Shown piece by piece: positions 10,272-19,885 of a stretch of DNA of 64,000 nt; the first letter of the stretch is position 1, and each line of letters starts with the position of its first letter. Under the pieces are notes generated by a model. It was not told where the DNA came from. It was given only the letters and a program-made list of their open reading frames with translations, and did no database searches. The stretch spans positions 558,001 through 622,000 of the forward strand of contig NZ_JAVRHX010000001.1 of NCBI RefSeq assembly GCF_031846345.1, given 5' to 3'. The stretch comes from Glaciecola petra. GTDB taxonomy: Bacteria; Pseudomonadota; Gammaproteobacteria; Enterobacterales; Alteromonadaceae. The translations under genes and the position numbers were made by a program.

Positions 10272-10527
10272 GTCTATACCCCTTTTATTTTTTAACGCTT
10301 TATATTAAAGCTTGTTTAAGCTTAGGTCTATTAGCATGTTACAATTAACAACCTAAGTATAACGGATAAACGCGTTACATTATAAATGTAGACTGCAAAT
10401 AGGTTGCCAAATATTAAAAATTGATAAGCTATTGAAAATATTAATATTAATCCTTTTTACTTTACTGTGTTGGTGAATTCGACTAAGCATTCGCATTTAA
10501 TAATTACACTTTTTGGTCAAATTAACG
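10272..10527. other. AT-rich spacer between pspB-like gene and tadA
   Basis: A divergent gap of 256 nt that should hold both promoters. It is strongly AT-rich (for example around 10410-10450) and I see no clear hairpin, repeat or RNA gene. A TTG at 10513 is in frame with tadA, but the ATG at 10528 gives the usual protein start. Confidence 0.5.
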
Positions 10528-11004
10528 ATGAGTGACAAAAACGATCACATATATTTTATGCAAGCAGCATTAAAGCAAGCCGTTCTTGCACAAAATATGC
10601 AAGAAGTTCCAGTGGGTGCAGTGCTTGTTGCCGATGGTAAGATAATTGGTGAAGGGCATAACCAACCAATTGTGAATAGCGACCCTTCTTTACATGCCGA
10701 AATGCTTGCAATTAGGCAGGCTGCCAAAAATGTAGGAAATTACCGCTTACCCAACACAACTCTTTACGTAACGCTTGAACCTTGTTGTATGTGTGCCGGG
10801 TTGCTAGTGCATAGTAGAATAGAGCATTTAGTGTTTGGCGCGAAAGACCATAAGGCTGGTGCAGTCGGAAGTATTACCAATATTGCTCAACATCCCAAGC
10901 TGAATCATCAAATTAAGGTTACTTCTGGTATTTTGGAAGAAGAGTGTGGCCAGATACTTTCATCTTTTTTTAAGCATCGGCGTTTACAAAAAAAGAGGCA
11001 ATAA
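10528..11004 (+). CDS. tadA: tRNA-specific adenosine deaminase
   Basis: A 158-residue TadA, which converts A34 to inosine in tRNA-Arg(ACG). The zinc and catalytic signatures are complete: HAE near residues 56-58 and PCCMC near 85-89, the standard PCxxC arrangement. The ATG at 10528 (MSDKNDHIYFMQ) is chosen over an in-frame upstream TTG. It sits next to mltF and purL, an arrangement common in Alteromonadales and Shewanella. Confidence 0.95.
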   Translation: MSDKNDHIYFMQAALKQAVLAQNMQEVPVGAVLVADGKIIGEGHNQPIVNSDPSLHAEMLAIRQAAKNVGNYRLPNTTLYVTLEPCCMCAGLLVHSRIEHLVFGAKDHKAGAVGSITNIAQHPKLNHQIKVTSGILEEECGQILSSFFKHRRLQKKRQ

Positions 11005-11027
11005 TTGGGGGAGTTTAGGCTCGTTGT

Positions 11028-11180
11028 TTAACACGCTTCCTGCATATCAGCGTCTGTATTAAAATTAATAAATTGTTTTCTTCTAACTAAAACCCGTTGA
11101 TGTAATTTTTTTATCATCACCCGGCGTTGATTATTATTCTTTAATCGTCGGCTTCTATTTAATCTTGTAGTGTTTTTCAT
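11028..11180 (-). CDS. Small basic hypothetical protein (50 aa)
   Basis: A short frame of 51 codons in the 416-nt gap between tadA and mltF. The product is extremely basic in its first two thirds (MKNTTRLNRSRRLKNNN, then RRVMIKKLHQRVLVRRK), with about a third of those residues Arg or Lys, and ends acidic (DADMQEAC). The ATG at 11180 has AGGAAG 6 nt upstream, a good ribosome site. A perfect 9-bp inverted repeat lies 63-93 nt upstream of the start. The composition suggests nucleic acid or ribosome binding, but I recognise no family. No long competing frame overlaps it. Confidence 0.5.
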   Translation of the reverse strand: MKNTTRLNRSRRLKNNNQRRVMIKKLHQRVLVRRKQFINFNTDADMQEAC

Positions 11181-11242
11181 ATAATCTTCCTGTCTGGTTT
11201 AGCGTTTATTCGTTTTTTGCTTAAATGTAGTTATGGTAATAA

Positions 11243-11273
11243 TTGAAGCAATATTTGCACCAAGTTGCTTCAA
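11243..11273. repeat. Inverted repeat upstream of the 50-aa gene
   Basis: TTGAAGCAA (11243-11251) and its exact reverse complement TTGCTTCAA (11265-11273) with a 13-nt spacer. No T-run follows, so a terminator is unlikely. Its place 63-93 nt before the start of the small basic gene suggests an operator or a structured leader. Confidence 0.5.
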
Positions 11274-11420
11274 ATAATGGAGGGCTTGTTGGATTGCTTA
11301 TGAATCTTACCCTGATCATCAACGAATAATTTTGCATTTTTATGAAGATTAAATGTGGGTTTTATGACATTTTTCAAGCCTAAAATTAGGCCTTAGGCGT
11401 CGAGCCCATTCAAAAGCGAA

Positions 11421-12851
11421 TTATTGCTCGTTTAGATTGGGTGTTTGTTGTGCCTGCGAAGATACTGCTTCCGATTCTATGAGTTCAGGTAAAATTGACT
11501 CTGACTGGTTTTCATCTAACCAGAGTAAACTGTCATAGTAACGTCTTATGTTGTCGACATAATTGACTGCTTCATCGCCTCTTGCATAACCAAAACGAGT
11601 GAATTCATAATATCTTTTTTGACGCAGTAAAGGTAAGTGTTTTTTGACGTCTATCCAAAGATCAGGGTTATAACCTAAGCGCTCGGTAATTCTTCTGGTA
11701 TCCTCTAGATGACCCAATCCTATATTGTAAGCAGCCATTGCCATCCATACACGGTCGGGCTCTTTAATTCTCGCTGGTATTCTTCTTAACAAACTTGCAA
11801 AGTATCTTGAGCCACCGCTAATACTTTGTTCAGGATCGGTACGCACAGTTACCCCTAAATCTTTAGCGGTTCCGCGTGTCAACATCATCATTCCCCTCAC
11901 GCCAGTAGGAGATATTGCATCAGGATTCCAATGACTTTCTTGATATGCCATTGCTGCGAGTAAACGCCAATCAATATCGCCTGCATGAGCTTGGAACATT
12001 TCTTTAAATTGCGGTAGCTTTTGCTCTACGGAACGCACGAAGGCGCGAGTGTCAACAAAGTCAAAGGTTCTAACATGGCCAAAATATTTATCCTCTAACA
12101 CAGCCAGTTGTCCGCTTGATTGCATTTCGCCAAAATATTCCAACATGGCGGCACGTAACGAGTCATCTGTTGTTTTATTCAACATCCAAGCAATTTGCAA
12201 GGTATCTGTAATAGAAAAACCAATCCCCAAGTTCGCAAAACGTCGTCGAGCAACATCTAAAATATTTGAATCAGCAATGGTATAGTCCAACTCACCATTC
12301 GCTACCATTTCGAGTAATTCTTCGATATCCTTTTCATTAGTTTCTTGCCAACTGATAGCGCCGTCATTTTCAAGCTTTGATTGCAAAGGTTCACGATACA
12401 AATCATTCGCAATAATGGTTAGATTACCTTCGAGCTCTTCAAAAGATCGAGGCCGGTCTTGCCCTTTTTGATATACCAATTCAAAATTCAAAGACTGATA
12501 CGCAGGGCCAAATTTGTATGCTGCTTTGCGGCCGTTTGTCATGGTGATATTGGCAGCGAGCAAATCAACACGATTGCCGTCTAATTGTTCAATGAGTTCT
12601 GCATATGAGTAGTAGGGATATACCTCTAATTTAACATCTAGAAATTCCGCGAAGCCTTGCGCAAGCTCAAACTCAAAGCCTTCTTGTTCCTCAGCGCCGT
12701 TATAAAAGGTAGTGCGGCCATATATCGACCCAACTTTGAGCACGCCATCTTCTATAATACGAGAAAGCTTAGTCTCGTTTGAATAAGGCTTACAACTTGT
12801 CAGCATGGCACATATTACAAAAACCAATGCCGAGCGAAGCGATAAGCTCAT
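11421..12851 (-). CDS. mltF: Membrane-bound lytic murein transglycosylase F
   Basis: A lipoprotein that cleaves peptidoglycan glycan strands. A signal with lipobox LTSC is followed by a periplasmic amino-acid-binding-like domain (SBP_bac_3, about residues 35-265) and a C-terminal SLT lysozyme-like domain. The SLT domain has AYQESHWNP, whose Glu (about residue 302) is the expected catalytic acid, SPTGVRGMM, and AAYNIGLGHLED. At 476 residues it is a little shorter than E. coli MltF (518). The frame opens at a TTG (12863), but ATG at 12851 gives a normal lipoprotein signal. It is divergent from purL, as in related genomes. Confidence 0.93.
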   Translation of the reverse strand: MSLSLRSALVFVICAMLTSCKPYSNETKLSRIIEDGVLKVGSIYGRTTFYNGAEEQEGFEFELAQGFAEFLDVKLEVYPYYSYAELIEQLDGNRVDLLAANITMTNGRKAAYKFGPAYQSLNFELVYQKGQDRPRSFEELEGNLTIIANDLYREPLQSKLENDGAISWQETNEKDIEELLEMVANGELDYTIADSNILDVARRRFANLGIGFSITDTLQIAWMLNKTTDDSLRAAMLEYFGEMQSSGQLAVLEDKYFGHVRTFDFVDTRAFVRSVEQKLPQFKEMFQAHAGDIDWRLLAAMAYQESHWNPDAISPTGVRGMMMLTRGTAKDLGVTVRTDPEQSISGGSRYFASLLRRIPARIKEPDRVWMAMAAYNIGLGHLEDTRRITERLGYNPDLWIDVKKHLPLLRQKRYYEFTRFGYARGDEAVNYVDNIRRYYDSLLWLDENQSESILPELIESEAVSSQAQQTPNLNEQ

Positions 12852-13079
12852 GGGAGTGAACAATCGATAGATAACTTTATCCTTTGCGTTTTCATTAATG
12901 GTATTAGTAATTGAGATTAGGTTAAATTATATTGCTGATATACGCAATCGAATAAAGACTCTTACCAAATTTCAAAGTCGCTATATACAATGTAAGGAGG
13001 CATTTTTGATAGGTCATAATACAACTTTACTATTCCTTTTTTTATCGACCTTTTTTTGCACTAATAGTGTCACATACTC

Positions 13080-13108
13080 TTATCAAGGCTAGTGTTTTAC
13101 TCTATAAT
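13080..13108 (+). promoter_or_regulatory. Candidate purL promoter
   Basis: TTATCA (13080-13085), a 17-nt spacer, then a perfect TATAAT (13103-13108), about 90 nt before the purL ATG. No convincing PurR operator is seen nearby. Prediction by eye. Confidence 0.5.
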
Positions 13109-13198
13109 TCGGCCTGTCATTAAACGTCCTTTTTAATAAGCTCTCTATTAGAGTATTTGGCACTGCTAAATATTAGCTTTCCTATTGGTGAAATTACT

Positions 13199-16100
13199 AT
13201 GTTAACTCTTTTTGGTTCGTCTGCACTCTCTACTTTTGCAAAGCAAAACTTGGTAGACAAACTTGAAATTTCTTCGTTATCGCTTGGTGATATTGATGCG
13301 CGGTTTATACATTTTGTGGATACAAGTGCACCGCTCGATGCAAGCGATATGACAACCTTAAAAAGTTTACTTACTTATGGCCCTAAGGAAGAAAAAAAGG
13401 ATATAGCAACTAAAAATAATGCATTAACATTTGTAGTCACACCGCGAATAGGCACTATTTCTCCATGGTCAACTAAGGCAACCAATATTGCTAATAACTC
13501 TGGGCTTAAAAGCGTTTTGCGTATTGAACGAGGCATATTGTATAGCTTTACAGGACTTGACCCCAAATATCAAAATGCGGTGACAGCACATATTCACGAC
13601 CGTATGACGCAAATGATATTACCTAGTATCGATAATGCAAAAAGCTTGTTCGAACAACAGTCACCTAAGCCATTAAAAGAAGTTGATGTTTTGTCGAAGG
13701 GTCGAGAAGCGTTAGTAGACGCGAATAAAGTATTAGGCTTAGCGCTTGCTGAAGATGAAATTGACTACTTGTTAGAAAACTTCATTAAATTAAAACGTAA
13801 TCCTCACGACATTGAGCTATATATGTTTGCGCAGGCTAATTCTGAGCATTGTCGGCATAAAATATTTAACGCTGATTGGACTATCGACGGTAAACAACAG
13901 CCAAAATCGCTGTTTAAAATGATTAAGAATACTTACGAAAAGACACCTGAATATGTCTTTTCAGCCTATAAAGATAATGCCGCGGTTATGCAAGGCTTTG
14001 ATGCAGGTAGGTTTTATGCCGATGCAACAAGTGGTAGTTATCATTATCACCATCAAGCCATTGATATTTTAATGAAGGTCGAAACACATAACCACCCAAC
14101 TGCGATCTCGCCTTACCCCGGGGCCGCAACCGGTTCCGGTGGCGAAATAAGAGACGAAGGTGCAACAGGCCGTGGTTCAAAACCTAAAGCGGGTTTAGCC
14201 GGATTTAGCGTATCTAATTTAAATATACCGCAATTACCTCAAGCATGGGAACAGCCTTATGGTAAACCTGAGCGAATTGTTGATGCGTTAGAAATTATGA
14301 TTCAAGGTCCATTAGGTGCAGCCGCTTTTAATAACGAGTTTGGACGTCCCAATATATTAGGATATTTTCGTACTTACGAACAAAACGTGAATAGTTTTAA
14401 TGGGCAAGAAGTACGTGGTTATCATAAACCCATTATGCTAGCGGGTGGTTTAGGTAATATTAGCCGTGACCACATAGAAAAGGGTGAAATAACCGTTGGT
14501 GCAAAATTGATTGCTCTTGGTGGTCCAGCGATGAATATTGGCTTGGGCGGCGGCGCGGCTTCTTCGGTAGCATCTGGCGAGTCAAATCTCGATTTAGATT
14601 TTGCTTCAGTGCAGCGCGAAAATCCTGAAATGGAACGCCGATGTCAAGAAGTGATAGATAGATGCTGGCAACTTGCTAGTGACAATCCGATACAATTTAT
14701 TCATGATGTTGGCGCGGGTGGCCTATCTAACGCATTTCCAGAATTGGTGAACGACGCAGAACGCGGTGGCATTTTTGAATTAAGAGACGTGCTTTGCGAC
14801 GAATCTGGCATGTCCCCACTCGAAATATGGTGTAACGAGTCACAAGAACGCTATGTATTGTCAGTGGCCCCGGAAAATATGGAAGTCTTCACAACAATAT
14901 GTGAACGAGAACGCGCTCCGTTTAGCATTGTAGGAGAAGCGACAAAATCTCGCCATTTAACATTAAGTGACAAAAAATTTGGCAATAAAGCGATCGATAT
15001 GCCACTCGATGTATTGCTTGGAAAACCGCCTAAAATGCATAGGGACGTTCAGTCTTCAACTAGCACGGGTGACGATTTCGATGCACAAAATATTGATTTA
15101 GCAGACGCTGCTGAACGGTTAATGCAACTACCAACCATCGCAGAAAAAACCTTTTTGATAACCATTGGCGATCGCAGTGTTACCGGCATGGTTGCGCGCG
15201 ACCAAATGGTGGGGCCATGGCAAGTGCCTGTCGCCGATGTTGCAGTAACAACCAGTGCTTTTGACGCATACTATGGTGAAGCTATGGCATTGGGGGAGCG
15301 GACACCTGTGGCTCTTCTTAACTATGCTGCAGCAGCACGATTAGCAGTAGCAGAATCATTGAGTAATATTGCAGCTGCCGATATAGGTGACATAAAACGT
15401 ATTAAGTTATCAGCCAACTGGATGTCGGCGGCTAATCACCCAGGTGAAGATGCTGGCTTATACGAAGCCGTAAAAGCTGTTGGAGAAGAACTTTGTCCGG
15501 CGCTAGGTTTGGCCATACCTGTTGGCAAAGATTCAATGTCGATGAAAACGGTTTGGCAGGATAAAGCTGAGGAAAAATCCGTCACCGCGCCATTGTCATT
15601 GGTGGTCACCGCTTTCGGTGCTGTCAAAGATGTTCGTCGTACGCTTACCCCGCAATTGAAAAACCAAGCAAGCCATTTGATATTAATCGATTTAGGTGCA
15701 GGAAAACAGCGCATGGGCGGTTCTTGTTTGGCGCAAGTGAATAAGCGTTTAGGTCATACGGCACCAGATGTCGATTCGCCCGAGCAGTTACTAGCATTTT
15801 TTAACGCCATACAAAGCTTAAATAAAAAATCGCTTATCAGTGCTTATCATGACCGTTCAGACGGTGGTTTATTTACAACGCTTGTCGAAATGGCGTTTGC
15901 CGGTAACCTTGGTCTCAATATTGATATTTCAGCCCTTGCCATTAACGCGACTCAACAATCATACGCAAAGGCTTTATATAACGAGGAATTAGGCGCTGTT
16001 ATTCAAGTATCGGAAGAGAATTTGGGCTCAGTAAAAGAAACCTTAGCAGAATATAATTTAAGCGATATATGCAAAACAATCGGTAGCGTTGTCGATGCCG

Positions 16101-17101
16101 ACGAAATTAAATTTATGGCGCATGGTAAAGAGATTTTATCGAACACAAGAACCCATTATCGCATGTTGTGGGCAAGCACTACTTTTGCCATGCAAAGCCT
16201 AAGAGATAATCCAGCATGCGCAAAACAAGAGCACGAAAACAAAAAAGACATAAACAATCCAGGCTTACATGCATCCCTTAGTTTTGATATCAATGAAGAT
16301 GTGAGCGCGCCGTTTGTTGCTCGGAACGTGCAGCCAAAAGTTGCTATTTTACGCGAACAAGGGATTAACTCCCATGTTGAGATGGCTGCAGCTTTTCATA
16401 GGGCAGGCTTCGATAGTATTGATGTTCATATGAGTGATTTGGTCAGTCAAAAATATGATCTTATGAATTTTTCAGGCCTTGTTGCATGTGGTGGCTTCTC
16501 ATATGGGGACGTGCTTGGTGCTGGTGAAGGCTGGGCAAAATCAATTTTGTTTAATTCGCAGTTGCGTGACATGTTTAGCGCCTATTTTAACAAAGAAGGT
16601 AATTTTTCTTTAGGTGTTTGTAATGGTTGCCAAATGTTGTCTAATTTAAAGTCTTTAATACCGGGCGCAGAACATTGGCCTCACTTTGTTGCAAATGAAT
16701 CTGCAAGATTTGAAGCACGTGCGGCGATGGTAGAGGTGCAACAATCTAATTCTGTTCTGTTACAAAATATGCAGGGTTCGCGCATGCCAATTGCTGTTTC
16801 ACACGGTGAAGGGCGGGCTGAATTTACAAGTAACGAATCATTTGAGCAAGCAAATAATGCATTAGTTGTGCTTCGCTATGTCGACAATTATGGCAATGTG
16901 ACTCAGCAATATCCATCCAATCCTAATGGTTCCCCTGCAGGCATAACTGGGTTGACGAGTCGAGACGGGCGAGCAACAATCATGATGCCTCACCCAGAAC
17001 GAGTATTTAGAGCCGTTACTAATTCGTGGGCTGACCCCACTTGGGATGAAGACAGCCCATGGATGCGAATGTTTAGAAATGCAAGAGCGTATATTGCTTA
17101 A
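13199..17101 (+). CDS. purL: Phosphoribosylformylglycinamidine synthase
   Basis: A 1300-residue single-chain large-type FGAM synthase (E. coli 1295) that turns FGAR, ATP and glutamine into FGAM in purine synthesis. It has the N-terminal PurS-like region, two PurM-like ATP-binding halves (for example VETHNHPTAISPYPGAATG) and a C-terminal class I glutamine amidotransferase with GVCNGCQML, whose nucleophile is Cys1141. SHGEGRAEF and MPHPERVFR provide the remaining triad area. The family begins MLTLFGSSALS, so ATG 13199 is used rather than the in-frame TTG at 13157; GGTGA lies just upstream. Confidence 0.98.
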   Translation: MLTLFGSSALSTFAKQNLVDKLEISSLSLGDIDARFIHFVDTSAPLDASDMTTLKSLLTYGPKEEKKDIATKNNALTFVVTPRIGTISPWSTKATNIANNSGLKSVLRIERGILYSFTGLDPKYQNAVTAHIHDRMTQMILPSIDNAKSLFEQQSPKPLKEVDVLSKGREALVDANKVLGLALAEDEIDYLLENFIKLKRNPHDIELYMFAQANSEHCRHKIFNADWTIDGKQQPKSLFKMIKNTYEKTPEYVFSAYKDNAAVMQGFDAGRFYADATSGSYHYHHQAIDILMKVETHNHPTAISPYPGAATGSGGEIRDEGATGRGSKPKAGLAGFSVSNLNIPQLPQAWEQPYGKPERIVDALEIMIQGPLGAAAFNNEFGRPNILGYFRTYEQNVNSFNGQEVRGYHKPIMLAGGLGNISRDHIEKGEITVGAKLIALGGPAMNIGLGGGAASSVASGESNLDLDFASVQRENPEMERRCQEVIDRCWQLASDNPIQFIHDVGAGGLSNAFPELVNDAERGGIFELRDVLCDESGMSPLEIWCNESQERYVLSVAPENMEVFTTICERERAPFSIVGEATKSRHLTLSDKKFGNKAIDMPLDVLLGKPPKMHRDVQSSTSTGDDFDAQNIDLADAAERLMQLPTIAEKTFLITIGDRSVTGMVARDQMVGPWQVPVADVAVTTSAFDAYYGEAMALGERTPVALLNYAAAARLAVAESLSNIAAADIGDIKRIKLSANWMSAANHPGEDAGLYEAVKAVGEELCPALGLAIPVGKDSMSMKTVWQDKAEEKSVTAPLSLVVTAFGAVKDVRRTLTPQLKNQASHLILIDLGAGKQRMGGSCLAQVNKRLGHTAPDVDSPEQLLAFFNAIQSLNKKSLISAYHDRSDGGLFTTLVEMAFAGNLGLNIDISALAINATQQSYAKALYNEELGAVIQVSEENLGSVKETLAEYNLSDICKTIGSVVDADEIKFMAHGKEILSNTRTHYRMLWASTTFAMQSLRDNPACAKQEHENKKDINNPGLHASLSFDINEDVSAPFVARNVQPKVAILREQGINSHVEMAAAFHRAGFDSIDVHMSDLVSQKYDLMNFSGLVACGGFSYGDVLGAGEGWAKSILFNSQLRDMFSAYFNKEGNFSLGVCNGCQMLSNLKSLIPGAEHWPHFVANESARFEARAAMVEVQQSNSVLLQNMQGSRMPIAVSHGEGRAEFTSNESFEQANNALVVLRYVDNYGNVTQQYPSNPNGSPAGITGLTSRDGRATIMMPHPERVFRAVTNSWADPTWDEDSPWMRMFRNARAYIA

Positions 17102-17113
17102 AGACTCGGCAAA

Positions 17114-17713
17114 TCAATAACGAGCTTGATGTCTTTCTCTGTTAATTTGTTTTTGATTTGCATGCTTTTTGAGTAAAACATACACGCTGCCTAAGCCGCC
17201 ATGTTGTTTTAAAGCGGTATGAAAGGCAATGACAGCCTCCATTTCGTGCAGCCATTGGTTGACATAGCTTTTCATAAATGCGGGGAAGGGCTTAGAGTTT
17301 AGGCCTAAACCATGCTCAATAAGAATGGTCCTAATACCTTTTTCATGACAAGCAGTGATAGTATTGAAAATGCCTAGTCTGGCGTCGTCAAATTTAAGTC
17401 CTTTTACGCTAAAACGAGAATCAATTTGATATTTACCTAAACGGAGGTTTTTATATACACCGTCTTGAACACCGTCTTGCTTATAAGAGAGAAAGTCATG
17501 CGGATCTAAAGGTGTCACGTAATCGATACTTAAGCCGTTGTCATCTAACGCAATTTGTTTTTCTAAGGCTTCTCGTTTTAACTGCTGCGATAAGCTTGAT
17601 CGTTTACCAGCAAGAGTATTTGCTCTATTGGGAGTGTTTAATGGCACAACCCCATCCATTCCCTGCATTTCCTGCAAGAATTCGCTGTTAGTATCAGAAG
17701 AATTCGGCATCAT
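17114..17713 (-). CDS. Smr-domain protein (SmrA-like)
   Basis: A 199-residue protein like the SmrA/YdaL group of Smr (MutS2 C-terminal-like) proteins, often annotated as DNA or RNA endonucleases. The C-terminal half shows the family core FDDARLGIFNTI..., the HG-x-G turn (EHGLGLNSK) and the ending KQHGGLGSVYVLLKK. The usual LDLHG motif is not intact: the aligned residues read FSVKG, so the conserved Asp and His are missing and nuclease activity is doubtful. The start ATG has AGGAG 5 nt upstream. It is convergent with purL, 12 nt apart. Confidence 0.8.
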   Translation of the reverse strand: MMPNSSDTNSEFLQEMQGMDGVVPLNTPNRANTLAGKRSSLSQQLKREALEKQIALDDNGLSIDYVTPLDPHDFLSYKQDGVQDGVYKNLRLGKYQIDSRFSVKGLKFDDARLGIFNTITACHEKGIRTILIEHGLGLNSKPFPAFMKSYVNQWLHEMEAVIAFHTALKQHGGLGSVYVLLKKHANQKQINRERHQARY

Positions 17714-17786
17714 TTCGCTCCTGTATCATTCAATCTGAGAATATTCTATTATCAATACGATCTAAATAAGCCAATGGAACAATCTA

Positions 17787-19655
17787 TTAAAATTGGTAAA
17801 TAAGGCCAATTCGCGCTTCTACATTGTCCTCAACAAAGCCAACCGCATCTTCTATTTTTTTACCCAAGGCATTTTCAACATTGAAGCTTATTTGCAATTG
17901 CTTTTGCAAGTTCAACTTTACGCTAGCTCCAAGGCTTGCATAGCCGGGTAAACGCACAAATCCAGTTGCAATGGAACTGTCAATAAAGTCGTCACGAAAA
18001 TCAACAAATAGTGTGGTTAAGACATTTTTATATGTAGCATCAAGGCGCAGATTGCCACTTATTTTAGGACGTTTTCGCAGCACTATATCTTGTTCTGCTT
18101 CTATTTCAAGGTAGCGCATATCTGCTGAAATACTGATGGCGTTGCTTAGCTTGGCGTTAATATCTAGCTCTACGCCTGTTGTATCAACATTATTGCGGTT
18201 AACATTGGTAAAAAGTTCTGCGTCAAAGTCGACCAAATTTTCAAATTGATTTTTAAAGAAGACGATACTGTATTGAATGTGTTGGTTAAACTGACTAATA
18301 AAACCAGCTTCAAAATTATTACTCAATTCGGGTTTGAGCTCACTGTTGCCAACCAAAGGGTGGGCCAATGCGAAAAAACTGGGTAGCTTGTATCCTTGGT
18401 TGACCATGGCGAAAAAATGAGTATTTTGATTCAATAAATACTCTGCACCAAACCTATAGGTAGTCTCATCGGCAAACTCTTCGGGCGAATCATACCTTGC
18501 GCTTGCTTCAAAAGTCCAATTGCGCACTTGATGTTTTGTTTCAATATAAATTGAATTAATGTCTTGTGAAAAATCATAATCTACCGGCAATGGAAATCCA
18601 AAATCTAAGAAGCCTCTATTGCTGCCATCTTGATGGCGTATTGTTGACCCTACGATTGTTTTTGTGGTGTTACTCACGCTAATAGTTGAAAATACGTCAA
18701 GTTCGATACGCTCATACTTTGACGTAATTATGCTTGAAGGAATACCTGAAAAAACACCATCAACTATTCCCGGGTTATCAATTTTTTCGTGTCTATTGAG
18801 GCTTGATAAATTGATATTGAAACTCAACTCAGGCTTGTATGCATACTTTGCGCTTAACCCTACGATGGATTGCTTACTATTCCTTTGCTCCGGAGCCTCA
18901 GGATTGGCAAATAAACTGGCCCCAGAATCTTCCGAGAAACCATTTACGTCAGTTTGGTTATAGGTTAATAGACCGGTCAAATTAAAAGTAGACTTTTGAT
19001 AAGCCGTTTTTAATAAAATTTGTTCCGAGTGTAATGCCTCAAAATCAGAAACAGTTTTGTTTCTGGTCGAAATTGATGCCAATGTGCTTAATTCGTCGTT
19101 TAATTGAAGACTAGCAGTGGCACTTGCATTTAGTTGTTCTTGTTGTCCAATTTCAAAAGAAAGTGTGGGTGCCGTTGTATCTCGTGTGACTATATTAATA
19201 ACACCACTGATAGCATCACCGCCGTATATTGTATTAATACCACCTCGATACACTTCTATACGCTCAATAGATGCGGGGTTGATTTGATTGAAGTCAAAAC
19301 CTCCTCCACGACTATTAGTTGTATCATTTACCGCAATACCATCTATGGTTACTAAGGTGAAGTTGAATTCGCCGCCTCTAACACTTACATAGGAAAGGCC
19401 ACCCGCATTACCATTTTGGGCTACGTCAACATGTGGGAGTCTGGCAAGTAATTCGATAGTTGACGCCGGATTGATTCGGGTAATTTGTTCTCGAGATAAT
19501 ACACTTGAAGCACCAATAGGGTCTTCATTTAGTCGCGAACCACTGACTTGTATAACTTCAATTGAGCTTATGTTTGGCTTTGTCTGTGTTGCATATGTTT
19601 TGTGGAATATTAGTGTCGCACTCAATATTGCTAAAACGACATACTTTAAGCTCAT
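17787..19655 (-). CDS. TonB-dependent outer membrane receptor (BtuB-like)
   Basis: A 622-residue outer-membrane receptor. It has a signal peptide (about 22 residues), a TonB-box-like IEVIQVSG, a plug domain (VLSREQITRINPASTIELLARLP… to NIVTRD) and a 22-strand-type barrel ending …EARIGLIYQF with a terminal aromatic. Length and plug style resemble BtuB, but the ligand cannot be read from sequence. No cobalamin riboswitch is found upstream. Only 42 nt separate the start from a truncated tRNA-Arg sequence, so the native upstream region may have been replaced. The ribosome site is AGGAAG, 8 nt from the ATG. Confidence 0.9.
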   Translation of the reverse strand: MSLKYVVLAILSATLIFHKTYATQTKPNISSIEVIQVSGSRLNEDPIGASSVLSREQITRINPASTIELLARLPHVDVAQNGNAGGLSYVSVRGGEFNFTLVTIDGIAVNDTTNSRGGGFDFNQINPASIERIEVYRGGINTIYGGDAISGVINIVTRDTTAPTLSFEIGQQEQLNASATASLQLNDELSTLASISTRNKTVSDFEALHSEQILLKTAYQKSTFNLTGLLTYNQTDVNGFSEDSGASLFANPEAPEQRNSKQSIVGLSAKYAYKPELSFNINLSSLNRHEKIDNPGIVDGVFSGIPSSIITSKYERIELDVFSTISVSNTTKTIVGSTIRHQDGSNRGFLDFGFPLPVDYDFSQDINSIYIETKHQVRNWTFEASARYDSPEEFADETTYRFGAEYLLNQNTHFFAMVNQGYKLPSFFALAHPLVGNSELKPELSNNFEAGFISQFNQHIQYSIVFFKNQFENLVDFDAELFTNVNRNNVDTTGVELDINAKLSNAISISADMRYLEIEAEQDIVLRKRPKISGNLRLDATYKNVLTTLFVDFRDDFIDSSIATGFVRLPGYASLGASVKLNLQKQLQISFNVENALGKKIEDAVGFVEDNVEARIGLIYQF

Positions 19656-19697
19656 TAATGCTACTTCCTAAATGCTTAATCAAAGTTTAAGTAGAAA

Positions 19698-19742
19698 TGG
19701 CCAGCCCTGAGGGACTTGAACCCCCATTTAGACCTTAGGAGG
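19698..19742 (-). pseudogene. 3' fragment of tRNA-Arg(CCU), candidate attachment site
   Basis: Read on the minus strand, these 45 nt run from the anticodon loop (CCTCCTAA) through the variable region, the T-arm with TTCAAGT and the acceptor strand to CCA. The 5' half of the tRNA (acceptor, D-arm, 5' anticodon stem) is absent; the flanking bases cannot form the stem. The segment matches the intact tRNA-Arg(CCU) at 47122-47197 at 40 of 45 aligned positions, without gaps and in the same orientation. Such a 3' copy is what integration at a tRNA leaves at the far end of an element. Confidence 0.75.
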
Positions 19743-19860
19743 TAAAGCCCTGCGAAGTGTCGGCATTTGTTATAGACCTACAATAAGCGGGTTTAATAGG
19801 TATGTCAAAGGCTGTAGCCAAGTTGACATGTTTGACGATTAGAAACGTTTTATCCCTATG

Positions 19861-19885
19861 GTCACGGACACGAAAAGTCCGTGAC
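19861..19885. repeat. Perfect 9-bp hairpin
   Basis: GTCACGGAC (19861-19869), a 7-nt loop, GTCCGTGAC (19877-19885). It is GC-rich in an AT-rich setting and touches a second hairpin directly. It lies in the 543-nt gap between the TonB-receptor start and the AraC gene, 119 nt inside the tRNA fragment. It may be part of a terminator or an element-end structure. Confidence 0.6.

Noticed and set aside
12898..13092. A 64-codon plus-strand frame between mltF and purL
   Set aside because: It has no ribosome site, the composition is unlike a protein, and it covers the purL promoter region.
17787..19697. A cobalamin riboswitch for the BtuB-like receptor
   Set aside because: The 42 nt upstream are too short, and no B12-box-like sequence is seen before the tRNA relic.
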